Shown: piece by piece, positions 11,050-23,276 of the stretch | How positions within the stretch are numbered: position 1 is the stretch's first letter | Layout of the letters: each line of letters begins with the position of its first letter | NCBI GenBank assembly: GCA_963693085.1 | Contig: OY856411.1 | Span: 71,840,001-71,904,000 of the forward strand | DNA length: 64,000 nucleotides | Source: Alisma plantago-aquatica | Taxonomy: Eukaryota > Streptophyta > Magnoliopsida > Alismatales > Alismataceae | Direction of reading: 5' to 3' | The notes under the pieces: generated by a model | What the model saw: the letters and a program-made list of their open reading frames with translations, nothing else | What the model was told of the DNA's origin: nothing | The model's database searches: none | Position numbers and translations under genes: made by a program

Positions 11050-12285
11050 TTATGCCTAATGTCTCGGTAATGTTATTACTATTTGTGTCATTATGAATAG
11101 TTAAAATATCTATTGTGGATCTTAATCTGCAGTAGCATATATGTAAGACTGGGTGGTTCAGACATACCCATGTACTGCGAACAACCCGATGGAGGTGTAC
11201 AAGCTCAAATTCTTTTTGCCAAATACTTAAATCAAATATGACACGGTGCAAATTACGAAGTTCACTTTTACTTTACTGTAACGGGGACGAATATACACGC
11301 TCTGTTTTCTTCGAAAAATTTGATCGAAGTAAATGATATAAACTTTCAGAACTCTACCGTGAGATGAGTTACTGCTACAGTGCATAGCTAATAGATTAAA
11401 CTGTCAACATCTACTGTTGGGTGATTTCTTCATCCGCTACGCAAACTCATCAAATGCCAATTGATAAAGAGTAGTTCTGCACAAGGACGTAAACCAAAAA
11501 TGTCAAGCTTCCACAAGTGGTAGGAAAACCACTTTCTCACTGGAACTCGCAAAGTTAGTTGGAAAGGAACCCTGGGCCTTTTTGGGCTACCGGACAGGTA
11601 CGGCCGCTGAACTACCCACGGAGGAAGAGTAAGAAAGGTTGGTCGCATTCAATTCGGTGTCGACTGTTTCCAGATTCTATACGGGCGTCTACATCCGTAG
11701 CCTTTTCTTAGCTACCTCTCGACGCGGTTGCTTCGACTACTGTTTCGATGATCGATGACGCACGCCGGTCATGAACGTCGTCGGTTTCCGACAAGTGGTG
11801 TACATGGGTGTGGACAGAGCCGGACTGGTCTAGTGGGACGATGGAAGGTTGGTTGGGAGAATTCAAAGTGCTAACAGGAAGCCGTGAGGTCATATAGCAT
11901 GGATAACTGGATAGGTACTGTGACTCCTCCTCTAGATCGCTTTCATATAGAAAACCCCTAAAACATACTACTTTGGTGAGTTGACGTCAAGCATGGCTTC
12001 TCGATGTTCTGTTCTTTCGCTTTTGTAGGTTTCTGAATGAACGGGCATAACTTCTCTCGTGCATGAGGGGCGATTATTTTAAGCTCTATAGTTGGGGAAG
12101 AAATCCTCGTTTTAGAATATTCACTATCGAAAGAAGACGGCAGACTTTGATCACATTAATTACATGCCTTGGGGTGCTAATTACCAGGAAGAGAGGAGCA
12201 ATCAAAAGGCCCTCCATCCTATAAATACGAACATCACGGAAATACCCCGGTGGAAGGGCATGGTTATCAAGGTAACGACTAGCCC
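11050..12285. other. Unassigned sequence
   Basis: No repeat family, RNA gene or coding domain is recognised. Part of it (about 11500-11900) is richer in G and C than its surroundings. Short ORFs on the minus strand have no known motif. It could be low-copy host DNA or an old unrecognised repeat. Confidence 0.3.
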
Positions 12286-12294
12286 TTTAAAAAA

Positions 12295-12612
12295 GAAAAA
12301 TTCTACTCATGCTCGGCTTGCCACCCGTTGGCATACCCGGTGCTCGGGAATACTCGCCTACTCGCCCAACTACCTGTGCAGCCCCCATGCATATTTAAAG
12401 CAATAACTGCTGCACCGATTCTCTATGTTTCTACATGCAAAAGTCATGCATGAAATGATTAACTCGTCACTAAATACAAATCTACCACCTGAATTTTTTA
12501 TTTCCCTCTAATGATTCCCTCCATTTTATTTTGAATTTCGTATATAGCTGCAAATCCCCTCAATCACCCCCCTCCTTATTCATTTTCGCCCAAATCTGAG
12601 TAAGTACTGCAT
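12295..12612 (+). repeat. Left TIR of the foldback element
   Basis: Inverted partner of 13295-13613, recognised by eye across about 318 bp with scattered mismatches and small gaps. Confidence 0.8.
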
Positions 12613-13074
12613 GTACCTACGATTTGTTCATGTTGAACCAATTCCGACCAGCACTGTTGTTCATGTTGAACTAGTTCTGCCCCTTTGATGTAGATATATT
12701 ACATACGAATTAGGTTTGTTACTGATATGGAAATAATAATTGGGTATTGTACCTTTGTATAAGTGATTAATAGTTTGTTGGGTACTGTAGTGTTGGCTCT
12801 TACTGAAATGAAAATCATAGTGGGTTTAGGTTTGTTACTGATATGAGAATAATAATTAGGTATTGTACTCATTGTTGAATTGTATAAGTAATTAATGGTT
12901 TGTTGGGTAATGTACTTTTGCTTCTTATAAAAATGAAAATCATAATGGGGTACTGTACTTACTGAAATGATTTGGTAGGGACTGTACTGTACTTACTTAA
13001 ATGATTTGGGAGTAAGTATTATACTTGGCGGAAATGAATAGGGAGGAGGAGTAAGTACTGTACGTTGCGGATTT

Positions 13075-13367
13075 GATTTGGTAGCAACTGTTCTGTCATT
13101 TTGAAAAACTTAAATCAAGAGTAAGGGAATGAGTATTGTACTTGAAGGAAATGAACAAGGAGGGGGATGTTTGAGGAGATTTGCTGCTATATACGAGATT
13201 CAAAAATACTGATATGAGTACTGTACTTGGCAGAAATGATTTGGTAAGTATTGTACTGTCATTTTGACAAACTTAAATCAAGAGTAAGGGAATGAGTACT
13301 GTACTTGGCGGAAATTAACATGGATGGGGATGTTTGAGGAGTTTTGCTGCTATATACGAGATTCGAA
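13075..13367 (+). repeat. Direct duplication (about 163-bp period) inside the foldback element
   Basis: Two copies begin with GATTTGGTA (13075 and 13238) and share ACTTAAATCAAGAGTAAGGG, then GATGTTTGAGGAG and TTGCTGCTATATACGAGATT. The second copy runs into the right TIR, so the inner TIR edge has been duplicated. Shorter GTACTGTACTT-type motifs fill the rest of the interior (12690-13060). Confidence 0.8.
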
Positions 13368-13613
13368 ATAAAATAGAGGGAATCATTAGAGGAAAATCGA
13401 AGTTTGAGGAAAGAACAGGTGGTCCATTTGTATTTGGTGGCGAGATAATTATTTTTTGCATGGCTTTTGCATGTAAAGACATGCAGAATTAATGTTTGCT
13501 GTTGGAGCAACTCTGGCTTTAAATACAAAGTGGGGTGCAGCAGGTAGTGGATGGGCAGTCCCGAGGTCCGGGTAGATGGTCGGGTGTGTGGCCAATTATG
13601 TGTAGCGTAACTC
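13295..13613 (-). repeat. Right TIR of the foldback element
   Basis: Reverse complement of 12295-12612. The minus-strand ORF across it is a by-product of the repeat. Confidence 0.8.
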
Positions 13614-14086
13614 TTAAAAAAAGAGAGCTCCAACATCTCTCTATGAGAGCTACATCCTCTCTCTAGTTACTCCATCACAGGACACAACATCGGTTACTCT
13701 CCACTGCTGCGACAACTATCCTACATCCATCCTACATCCTTTCAGCTGGCAACATCACCACATCATTTTTGGCATAACACATGTACGGAACAATCCCTAC
13801 CTTCAGAGCCATAGGACACAGGAGGACTCGCGGTGCACAACAGCTGAGTAAAGAACTAATAACTACAATCTTCTAGACTAGCAATAGCCCAACCACCACA
13901 TAGAGATTCAATGCCAGACTAGATACACCAAAATACGGAAGGAACTACACCTGCATTCATTACGACATTCAACCGTCGAGTAATAGCTTCACAACTACCC
14001 AAAACACCCACCATCTATGCATCCCCACGGAACACCAACTGCAATAGACACACTAAGAATGAGCAACACCACCATATAGATTATTC

Positions 14087-15990
14087 TTGCATTTTGCACA
14101 CTGCTCATCCGTTCCCCATCGCATACCACCTACCTCTCCAGTGATGGTCTACCTGGACGTCTTCCTAGATAATAGAACGATTAGATGCATTTTCATCCCC
14201 AGATCATGGAGATACCTCAATGTAGAAATCGATGGCGGCATCATCCATTTTTATGTGAGATCCATAGCCTTCCCCATAAACTTCTACCTCACCCGCAGGG
14301 GCATCCTCCAGTCTACACAAGGATGGAGAGAAATGTTCATCACCCTCAACCTATACATGGGATGGCATCTCATTCTAAGCCCAAGGGGAGACATGAGCAT
14401 CAGCTTGTAGCTAACGGATATCAACAATCTCATACCCATGAACATTCGCCACATACACCAGATCGAGAGATACCAACAATCCTCCTCTAAAGAAGTTACC
14501 GATGACATAAACATCGGAGATAACATGTTAGAGGGGATGAACGGGCATCCTAAACCTCAAGATGATCAAGAAGCCCAAGAGGAAGAACTCACAGACACAA
14601 CCACCTCTCCAATCACAGCTAGATGAGCACCCTCGGGGTTTGAAGACCCCTTGCCTACACTCTTCAGGTATGTTCTAAACCCTAATAGAAGATCTCTCTC
14701 TTACACTTTTTACGATAAGATCTCATCATCTTCAATATATCTTCAACATGCACCCCATTGATCCTACTCCTCTAACCAGCGACTACCCTAAACATGACCC
14801 TGACCATCCATGGACCTTTGTCACCAGGAGAAAACCCTACCCACACAATCATCTCGGATGTGGTAAATGCCTACAATCTGGTCACTCTCGTTGGAGATGT
14901 TAGAACCAAATTCGTTGCTTTGCCTGCTCTCAAGATGGCCACATTGCCAATCTCTGCCCTCAACCATGCCGGGGATGGTGTTCTCGCCCCTTTCCAACAT
15001 CTTCCACTCTCCCTCCTCGCACCAACAACTCACTTGTGAGAGAGCCATCTTCCTTTACATCTACCTCACTTGCAGACTCACAAAGCTGACAATCGTATCT
15101 TTTGTAAAAATTCTTTGACACTTTTTTGAAGATCCTACACCCCCAGACGATATCCCCACTCTAAACCCTACCATATCTATCTCCATGCCACTTCACTACC
15201 CTTCTTATCCTCTACCTCTTAAAAAGATGCAACATATCTTTGCCTCATACGACGCCGAACATGTTGTCAACCTCAAACCCTGACCCCCAACATGGAGATG
15301 AACTCCCACATCCTAGAATTCTCCATTGACCTACCTGCACAAAGCATGCGTATCCTCAAAGACCTCACAGCTCGCACCATCCAAGTCGATATCATTCAAT
15401 GCCCATCCTTAGACGACATTGAAACCATCAAGATCACCCATTGTGCTTCTCATTCCATCTTGTACCATCCTGAAACCCAAGATCCTATCCCCCACCAGAC
15501 TCATTTACACTCTACCTGAAAACTCCATCTTTGAGCATGCCTTGGGGTAAATGTTCACATATGCATGTGGTAATGTCTTTGCCCAAGCTAGAATCTCACG
15601 TTGGATGATTGAATAAGGTGCAACACCTGCATCCACTAACACTTTAGGATGGAACTCTGTTACTGATCTCCCGTAGCACTTATGGAATGAGGAGGTGTTC
15701 AGAGAGATTGCACACTCGGTTGGGACTACTCTCTAGTTTATCAACCTTGATACCCTGCATCCTTTTGACTACACCAAAGCCTTCTATGTGTTCTCAGAGA
15801 TGAAGGACACTATGATCCCTGGTGACATCAACATCAGGTGTAGAAATATGATCCACAATATTAATCTTCACATGGAACACCCGTTCACACACAAATGTTC
15901 ATTCAGATATCTTAAACAACACCTTATAACATGGTTTGAATCCCACCATCATACAAACCCCTATAAACATCCATCATCAATGTAATCTTC
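14087..15990 (+). pseudogene. LINE ORF1 (RNA-binding, double CCHC), broken
   Basis: Three parts can be read in shifting frames. First, 14087-14410 has IRCIFIPRSWRYLNVEI and QGWREMFITLNLYM, resembling the N-terminal domain of some plant L1 ORF1 proteins. Second, two CX2CX4HX4C zinc knuckles at 14859-14957: CGKCLQSGHSRWRC, then CFACSQDGHIANLC, separated by an in-frame TAG. Third, around 15660-15830 a DUF4283-like stretch contains HLWNEEVFREIAHSVGTTL. ORF1 proteins bind LINE RNA in the cytoplasmic particle. In many plant LINEs DUF4283 precedes the zinc knuckle; here the knuckles come first. Assignment as ORF1 is firm, the domain borders are approximate. Confidence 0.75.
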
Positions 15991-16186
15991 CCTATCACAT
16001 AACCACTAGACAATATCTCATGCCAATGATCCTCCACGACCCTTGCAACATTTCAAGAAAGCCCGATCACATCATAGATTACACCAGATGCTACCGCCGA
16101 CCACTCAAGACCCATGCCCTCCTAACATCCAATTGAGCAGGACACATGGTCTACACAGTGAGATGGACTAGGAGACCTTCTAGAAA

Positions 16187-16633
16187 TTGAAGACAACCGT
16201 CATAGACGACTTATGTGCTACCCCCGAGCCCATCTCTCATTTGATCCAGTCCTACGCACAAGGATCATTAGCGAGCCTGTCATATGCAACATTGCTCTAC
16301 ACACCAGAATCACAGAAAGGGAAGACCTTCTTTGCTATTAATGACACATGTATGACTAATCATTTACCCTCTACTTTTGATTATGTTTTACCTCAAAAAT
16401 ATCATTGTACTTATGATCATGTTAACCTTGACACTGCTAGCCCTTCATCTCATTCGCATTTTGATACATTGAAGAATGATATTAACCACCTAGCCTCATG
16501 GGACTGCACTGAATATTTTATCACTTTCTGTCACAACATCAACATTAGCTTGCCCCTACCTATGGATGGGGAGATATTCCTCATTGACCTCATCAAGCAA
16601 AATTGTTGGGCTGACACCAGAGCTGACCACTGA
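16187..16633 (+). pseudogene. Possible C-terminal part of LINE ORF1
   Basis: This is the longest uninterrupted frame between ORF1 and ORF2 (148 codons), starting at an internal ATG. It holds no motif I recognise. It sits just upstream of the endonuclease, where the ORF1 tail is expected, and is rich in His, Thr and Ser. It may be the ORF1 tail or chance; I give it no function. Confidence 0.35.
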
Positions 16634-16719
16634 CACTAATCCTAGACACCCATTACAGACCCTTTTTTTATCATATGCTACTATATCTTGATACACTACT
16701 ATGAACCTTTTATCCTAGA

Positions 16720-17400
16720 AGATTTGAGTAGGGGTTGCACACATTAGAAGAAGAACCATTACGAACACAATTTACAATCATCACATCAACATCATCACCA
16801 TTCAAGAAACTAAAACAACCCTCGATGCATTCCAACTCAAGCCGATGGGAGGTTGACACATTAACAAATGGATCCAACACCCTCCCAATGGTTTCAGTGG
16901 TGGCATTCTTATAGGATGGAATGACCACACGTTCCACACCACTCGATTCACCATTCATAATTGCTGCGTGATGGTACTTTTTTTCATAATGCTACCAACC
17001 GGACATGTTTTTTTACTGATGTTTATGGCCCTTCTGGACCCAACAAAGCACCTTTCATTGAGGAACTGAACTCTTTGTCCACACAACACATGGACACCCC
17101 ATGGATCACTAGTGGAGATTTCAACATGGTCACTTTCCTGGAGAATGAGCTCCTGATCCGATACAAGATCATACATTAACAGCACGTCACACTACTCTTT
17201 TCAATTCTTACATCACCACACAGAACCTCTGCGACCTTTATTATAGCAACATTTGTTGGACATGGCATAGAGGTATGTCACGAGCCAGACTATAGCATTT
17301 TTTATGCAACAATCTTTGGACACAACTACACCCGGGGACCCACACATCTCTCATTGCATCAAGCCTATCTGATCACCTACTTGTCCTTCTATAAACTCAA
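16720..17400 (+). pseudogene. LINE ORF2 endonuclease domain
   Basis: The APE-type endonuclease can be followed across frames. An IQETKTTLDAFQLKPMGG-like start near 16800 carries the metal-binding Glu. GFSGGILIGWN follows, then DVYGPSGPNKAPFIEEL (about 17020-17070) and PWITSGDFNMV (about 17100-17130), the last being the GDFN catalytic motif of plant L1 elements. This enzyme nicks target DNA for target-primed reverse transcription. Stops lie between the motifs. Confidence 0.8.
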
Positions 17401-18910
17401 CACTCACATTGGGGACATAAACCCTTCCGCTTTGAAAGTTTTTGGACCCTACACCAAGACTTCACCCCTATGATCAACAATATGTGGCACACACAACCAT
17501 CAATGGACAACCCCGACTTCGATATTCACCACAAACTCAAGTTACTCGGACCTATCCTTAAGAGATGAAACCGTACACAATTTGGATCCATACCTAAGAT
17601 CATCAAGAGGAAGTAAGAACAACTCCTCACTGGAATACAACAATTCACGAATGCTCACATATCTCTTACTCAAGAGATCAACACTCTCAAAGCCCTCGAG
17701 GAAATCATATGGAAACAAAGATCCAAAATCAAATGGGTGAAGGAGGGAGATAGGAACACTAAATTCTTTCAATCGACATGCAAAACCAAGCGTAACTGCC
17801 TACTGATCACCAATATTGATGGTATTGATACATCCGCACAACCCATACACACCCTCATCTATCTCATTACCCAATTTTTTAACAGTTTATATAACAATAG
17901 ACATACCCTGCACCAATGGATTATGATTGACTGGGGTAACATTTTCACACATAAGATCCCAACTATTAAGCATATCCTAGATCCATTCCATGATAGGGAA
18001 AACAATAGAACAATTAGGGTTGGAAAAATCTCCAGGACTGGATGGATATGACATATCCTTCTTTAGAGAAGCATGGCCCATCATCAAATAGGAGTTCACC
18101 AAGCTTATGATGGAGATCCATCGAATAAAAAATATAAAACATCCCCTCAAATGCATTAACCACACATATAACCCTGATCCCAAAAACTAATCATCCAAAC
18201 TCCATCTGGGACTACAGACCCATCAGCCTCATCAATTGCACATACAAGATCATTGCCAAGATTCTTAACAATCACATGAAACCTCTCCTCAAAAACATCA
18301 TTGACATCCAACAATGTGCATTCCTACCACATAGCAATATCCATGATGCATTCATCACGGTAAAGGAGAGCATACACACATGTCACACACTTCACGAGCC
18401 AACACTAGTCTTTAAACTAGATTTTGAAAAGGCCTTTAACAATGTCAATTGGGAATTCCTTATCAAATGTAAGCATGGAATCAATCTTCCTGACCAATGG
18501 TGCACATGGATACTATCATGCACAACCACCAACTCCTTTGTGATTCTCATTAATGGGTCACGACACGGTTATTTCTAGAACATCAATGGACTTCGACAAG
18601 GAGACCCAGTATCTCCCTACTTATTCATCATCATCACGATGGTCCTAAACACACTCATATAGAATGCCACGGATGTAAGGTACATCAACAAACACAGGGA
18701 ATGCACACACAATGTGATACAATATGCAGATGACACCATCATCATCATCATCAAACCTAACGACTCCAATGTCATTAATCTGATTAGGATTCTAGCAATT
18801 TTCACCAAATTACCCATACATAAAATCAACTTCGCCAAATCCACCATCATATGTGACTACGTAAACCCAATAGAGAGGGATAGATATACATACATGTTGG
18901 GATGTTAACA
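17401..18910 (+). pseudogene. LINE ORF2 reverse transcriptase domain
   Basis: Upstream linker peptides WKQRSKIKWVKEGDRNTKFF (about 17710-17770) are classic for plant LINEs. RT motifs follow: WDYRPISLINCTYKIIAKIL (about 18205-18270), LDFEKAFNNVNWEFL with the first catalytic Asp (about 18418-18460), GLRQGDPVSPYLF (about 18590-18625) and the catalytic YADD box (about 18723). The frame changes several times and TAG/TAA stops interrupt it. The catalytic residues themselves are still present. Confidence 0.88.
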
Positions 18911-19917
18911 TGAAAATTTTCCATTCACAAACCCCGGTCCCACTCACTCCAACTCGACTGCCAGGCATGACATGTAGCCCGATCATCAAAAAACTTAACA
19001 ACTGAGTCAACACATGGAAAAACAAATATCTATCTATAATAGGATGCATATCCCTAATTAATTCCTCCCTCACACCCATCATCATTTACTACTTATCATG
19101 CATCCCACTCCCAACCATTATCCTTAAAAACATTGATAGAATATGCAAGAAGTTCTTATTGGAACATAAAGGTAAGAAATTACACCTAGTCAAATGGGAA
19201 ATAATATGCATCACTAAGAAGGAGGGAGGATGGGACATCATCAATATAAAAATCCATAGTCTTAGTCTCATTCACAAGATCACAACATTGATCAGTAACA
19301 AAGAAAACAAACTATGGACCAACATCTTCATTGACAAATATCAGGCACCATGGTCCATCCAAACTAATAGGATAACATCACCTCTATGGATATACTTAGC
19401 CAACACTATCCACATCATTTCAAACACCATCTAATGGAATAACATCAAATTCTGGCATGATCCATGGTGGCATGGACAGAAGCTTATCAACCTACAAAAT
19501 CCAAACAAATACATCCCCAACACACTCATCCATCTCAACAAATGCCAATCATTAACCAAGTTGGGGTCCAACAGAGACAACAACCTTAAATGGTGCCTTA
19601 GAGAATGGATAGATCCAGACACATATTTATACATTCTAAACCAATTGGAAAATAACATCGACAGGCACATTGCATGGGTTTGGGGTCCTAAATACATGGC
19701 AAAATAAGCATATCAACACTTTACATATAGAAGCAAAACTAGGCCATACCACAAGATCTAGAAAATCAAATGCCCACCCAAACTACACATACTTGTCGGG
19801 CTCATATGTCATGGTAAATTGCCCACAGATATGATGACGAGATGAAGGGGATTCAGGGGGATTCTAGATGCCATCTTTGAAATAGTAATGAGAAACAACC
19901 TAAAGTTTGTTCTATGG
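18911..19917 (+). pseudogene. LINE ORF2 C-terminal region, first part
   Basis: The order after RT is typical: KKLHLVKWEIICITKKEGGW (compare the usual HLVxWxxVCxPKxxGGLG), then LWTNIFIDKYQAPW, NNIKFWHDPWW and KCPPKLHILVGLICHGKLPT, a zf-RVT-like stretch. It ends at FVLWMS where the Athila element was inserted. The continuation is at 33204. Confidence 0.82.
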
Positions 19918-19922
19918 ATGTC
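19918..19922 (+). repeat. Target site duplication of the Athila element, left copy
   Basis: ATGTC directly before the LTR start TGATGCAGG; repeated at 33199-33203. Confidence 0.9.
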
Positions 19923-20072
19923 TGATGCAGGGGTTTTGAGTCATTTTTATAGACTAGTTTTGAATACGTGTTATGTGTATTTTGATCATATTTGTGTTTA
20001 ATATCACATGATTCACTACCTTTAGTCTATAATCTCTTTTTGCATCAAATTTACCTTGTTGCATCTTATTAT

Positions 20073-20080
20073 GTATAAAA
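20073..20080 (+). promoter_or_regulatory. Candidate TATA box in the Athila LTR
   Basis: GTATAAAA, conserved in the second LTR near 31734. It lies upstream of the palindrome array. Inferred only. Confidence 0.4.
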
Positions 20081-20147
20081 GATCATATTTATTGGATTTG
20101 ATTGGTGTTCCTCTTTTTTTTTTCAGGCAATTTGAATATCAGCATCT

Positions 20148-20500
20148 GTCGATACCATCGACGGATGGTCGATACTATCGACCTGGTCATAGTGAATTGC
20201 CGGAGAAGAGCAACCATAAGTCGATACCATCGATGGGACTGTCGATGGTATCGAGAGAGTGTCAGCGAGCTAGATTTCGAGGTGTCGATACTATCAACCC
20301 AAAGTCGATACCATCGACCTCACCTTAGCAAACTTAGCTTCGTCGTCAGATTCTAGAGAAACGTGATGCCTAAGGTTTCGATACCATAGACACAGCGTCG
20401 ATGGTATCGAGGCAACAACAGAGAGGACCCCAAGAATCGTGCAAGCACCAGTACCTCATGCAGGTCGATACCATCGACCCGCGTCGATGGTATCGACGCC
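20148..20500. repeat. TCGATACCATCGA / TCGATGGTATCGA hairpin array, LTR copy
   Basis: About five pairs of the motif and its reverse complement are spaced 60-90 bp apart. The clearest hairpin has 15-base arms: GTCGATACCATCGAC (20464-20478), a 4-base loop, then GTCGATGGTATCGAC (20483-20497). The array is conserved in the 3' LTR at about 31808-32160. Confidence 0.9.
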
Positions 20501-21536
20501 GTCAGATCAGGTTCTGCTAAAGACCGTGTCTGATCATACGATGGTGATTTTTGGACGACCTAAAGTGGTGCATATACCTAATTAAGGCGGCCCTAAGCAA
20601 TCTATCACGTCATTAGCCACCAGAGAAGTCTCAAGAAGAAGAGGAGAGAAGAACGGAGCCGAGAGCGACACCCCGATCGTTCCGAGAGCTGCAGAAGACA
20701 TTTTCTACCGCCAGAAGGCTGTAGAACATTCACCCCATGCCAAGGAACGCCCTGATCTCCTCCTTTTAGGGGTTTACATCACATATATTCACGTGTCCCT
20801 ATGTTTTCCCTTTCTCTCATCATGTTTTTCATTGAGATGAGCATGCATGGCTAATCACCTTTATCTTTAGGACTGCGAGTAGCCCAGGTAATCATTGTAT
20901 GATACTTTTTACATAGTTCATCATAATTTGTCTCTTAAATCTATGTCGTTTTCTCAATTATATCATTATGATTGATCACCCTAATGATAATCTAATACCT
21001 TTAATTACTTTGAAAGAAGAATTAACGGTTGAAAATAGACGGATATCACATTAACTAATAAATCCTTTGAACAAGGCGATGCACAGTTAATGGTGGAAAC
21101 CCAGAGTGTGATCTTCATGAACCTAATTTAGGGTATAGGTTACTACTACCGTGGAACCAACCTAGATTTAGGTAGTGAATTATATCGCTACAGTGAACAA
21201 TTCTGACTACATGCCACTACCCGGAATAGGAGACAAATTAGGATAATTGTGTAGGAATGAGTACAATGAGAACCTATGGTGAAACCACAATCCTAAAGAT
21301 TCCATCTTTAATTGATTAAACCAACCATTTAATCAATTGTTTTGCTTTCGTTTCTTTTTCTTTTCTTTTTCAAACAACTCTCAAACCATTTTAATCGGTT
21401 TAGATGATCGCAAATAGTTAGTAGTAGTCTACCGAACAAAATCTGTTCCCTGAGTTCAACTCGGGCCTCATAAAGGCCTATATTACTTTGGCGCGTGCAC
21501 TTGCGTTTTACACACGGTAAATTCGTGTCAAGTTTT

Positions 21537-21553
21537 TGGCGCCGTTGCAGGGG
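21537..21553 (+). promoter_or_regulatory. Primer binding site (tRNA-Asp type)
   Basis: TGGCGCCGTTGCAGGGG lies a few bases after the LTR. It matches the TGGCGCCGTTGCCGGGG site used by Athila/Tat elements, with one mismatch. Confidence 0.88.
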
Positions 21554-21840
21554 AACAGTGATTTTCAGCACTACAAGGGCTCCAAGCGGCCACCCTAGGC
21601 CACCTTTTATTTTATTTTATTTAAATTTTGGAAATTAATCGTCTATTTTTTATAATCTGTAATCGTCTAGCACTGTGCCTAATTAAATATATTATTGTGC
21701 AGGTACTAGTGCATGGTGACTACGTGTAGCACAGACTACATACAGTCATCGCCGGAGGTCCCATTTTTGGGATCAGACTATGAGGAGAACGACACCCAAA
21801 ATCAACTTGAGAATGAGAATTCAGATTCTGAACCAAAGCA

Positions 21841-23208
21841 ATGGCTGAGGAACAAATAATTTGGGAGAAAATCAAGGCGTCGTCCTCTTCCGCATCTTAG
21901 GGGCCAATTAAGAATAAGGCCATCAACATTCCTAATTATAAAATTGACCCAGGCCTAATCAATTTGGTCAAGTCCAATGCATTTCACGGGCTCAAAAATG
22001 AAGATCTAGTGACCCACATAAGCCAATTCATGGAGAACTGTGATATGGTCAAGATATACCGGTTTCCACAAGATATGCTCTACTTGAAGTTATTTCCCAG
22101 TTCTCTGGCGGGAAATGCTCGAGAATGGCTACATAATCTGGACGAAGAGTATGTGGAATCATGGGACCACATGGTCGAAGTTTTCTTTGAGAGATTTTTC
22201 CCGCCAGAGAAGACAAATGATCTTATAAGAAAAATCCACAATTTCAGTCAGAAAGATGGTGTTACATATTCTGAGACTTGGGAGAGATTCCAGATAATGT
22301 TGAGGATATGCCCACATCATGGGTTGGACAAAGAAAAGCAGGTCAAGATTTTCTATTTTTCTCTTTCTGAGTATGATAGAAGCAATCTAGATTCAGCAGG
22401 ATCGGGGTTCTTCCTGAATAACACTGATACAAGGTGTTGGGAAATTCTAAAAAACATGGCTAAAAAGCAGTCATGGGGTGATAGAGATGTTCAGGAACAA
22501 GTTAAGGTTGCGGGAGACGCCAAAGCTATCAAGGAACTCAATGAAAAGATGGACCTAATTGCTAAAATGCTACTTGCATAAGAGGAGGAAATGGATGAAG
22601 AAGCACAGGTCAAATACAAGTGTCAACAATAAGGGTACAGAAATAATGATTACTCTTGGAGGAAAGACAAAAAATTCTCATGGAAGGACCCAAATAATTT
22701 TCTCCAGGATCCAGATGCTAAGCCACAACCCACGATAGAGGACAAGAGCAATGATTTGCTCAACTAGGAGATAAAGCAGAATCAAGAGCTGATGAGCACC
22801 TTTGGTCAAGAAATCAAGCAACAAGGGGAATTTATGAATTAGTTTGGGCAAACTCTGCAAAGTCATGGGGCTCAAATGAGGACACTTGAGACGTCTCTAG
22901 CACAAATGGTAGTAGAGATTTCAAGTTTAAAGAAACCAACCCAACATGGCTTCCTAGGAAATACAAATGTTCTAGGAGGGAATCAACAAGCCAAAGAAAT
23001 TATGTTGAGGAGAGGAAAGAAGACTTTAAACTCTATGGCCAATGAACCAAGCATAACACATCCAGAAGCAATGGGCAAGGTCATAGAGGATGTCACATCC
23101 ACAGAGATAGTGGATGATGTTGCAGAAAAGGTCATAGAAGAGCCCATCCCAGAAGAAGAAACTATTCAAGAGACTAAGAAGAGGACATCATATGTGCCAC
23201 CAAACTAG
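21841..23208 (+). pseudogene. Athila gag polyprotein
   Basis: The start at 21841 (MAEEQIIWEKIK) is the likely original ATG. A TAG interrupts near 21898 and the frame then stays open to 22581. The retrotransposon gag (capsid) domain is clear: NLVKSNAFHGLKNEDLVTHI, then KLFPSSLAGNAREWL, FFERFFPPEKT, then ETWERFQIMLRICPHHGLD. Downstream, across further TAG/TAA stops, the linker reads AQMRTLETSLAQMVVEI and QAKEIMLRRGKK, as in Athila gag-protease junctions. Gag forms the virus-like particle. Only stop codons break the same frame, so decay is by substitution. Confidence 0.88.
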
Positions 23209-23276
23209 AGGGCACAGGTTGTCCCCATCCCTTACCCCAACAGCCTCAAAGCCAAGAAAGTGTATGCATAGTTTAA

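Larger units (their letters stand above)
12286..13622. mobile_element. Foldback / MULE-like DNA element with long TIRs
   Basis: The left arm 12295-12612 and the reverse complement of the right arm 13295-13613 align along their length. They share, for example, CCTCTAATGATTCCCTC, CGTATATAGC, ACATGCAAAAG and TATTTAAAGC. A-rich 9-bp flanks (TTTAAAAAA at 12286-12294, TTAAAAAAA at 13614-13622) match at 8 of 9 positions and may be the TSD. Long TIRs with a 9-bp TSD suggest a Mutator-like origin. The interior encodes no transposase. Confidence 0.78.
13637..19922 (+). mobile_element. L1-type LINE, 5' and central part (split by the Athila element)
   Basis: An untranslated leader, ORF1 with zinc knuckles, then ORF2 with endonuclease, reverse transcriptase and part of the C-terminal region occur in canonical LINE order. 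The element is cut at 19922 by the Athila insertion and resumes at 33199. The 5' edge (about 13637) is approximate, set by the end of the foldback element. Numerous stops and frameshifts make it defunct. Confidence 0.85.
19923..21530 (+). mobile_element. 5' LTR of the Athila element (1,608 bp)
   Basis: It starts TGATGCAGGGG and ends TTCGTGTCA, directly before the PBS. It pairs with 31584-33198. It contains a TATA-like GTATAAAA at 20073-20080 and the palindrome array at 20148-20500. Confidence 0.92.

Noticed and set aside
11430..11893. Minus-strand ORFs of 60-75 codons
   Set aside because: No motif, no homology I recognise, lengths expected by chance.
13259..13636. 125-codon minus-strand ORF
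   Set aside because: It lies entirely within the right TIR and its duplicated edge; no domain and no start context. A by-product of the inverted repeat.
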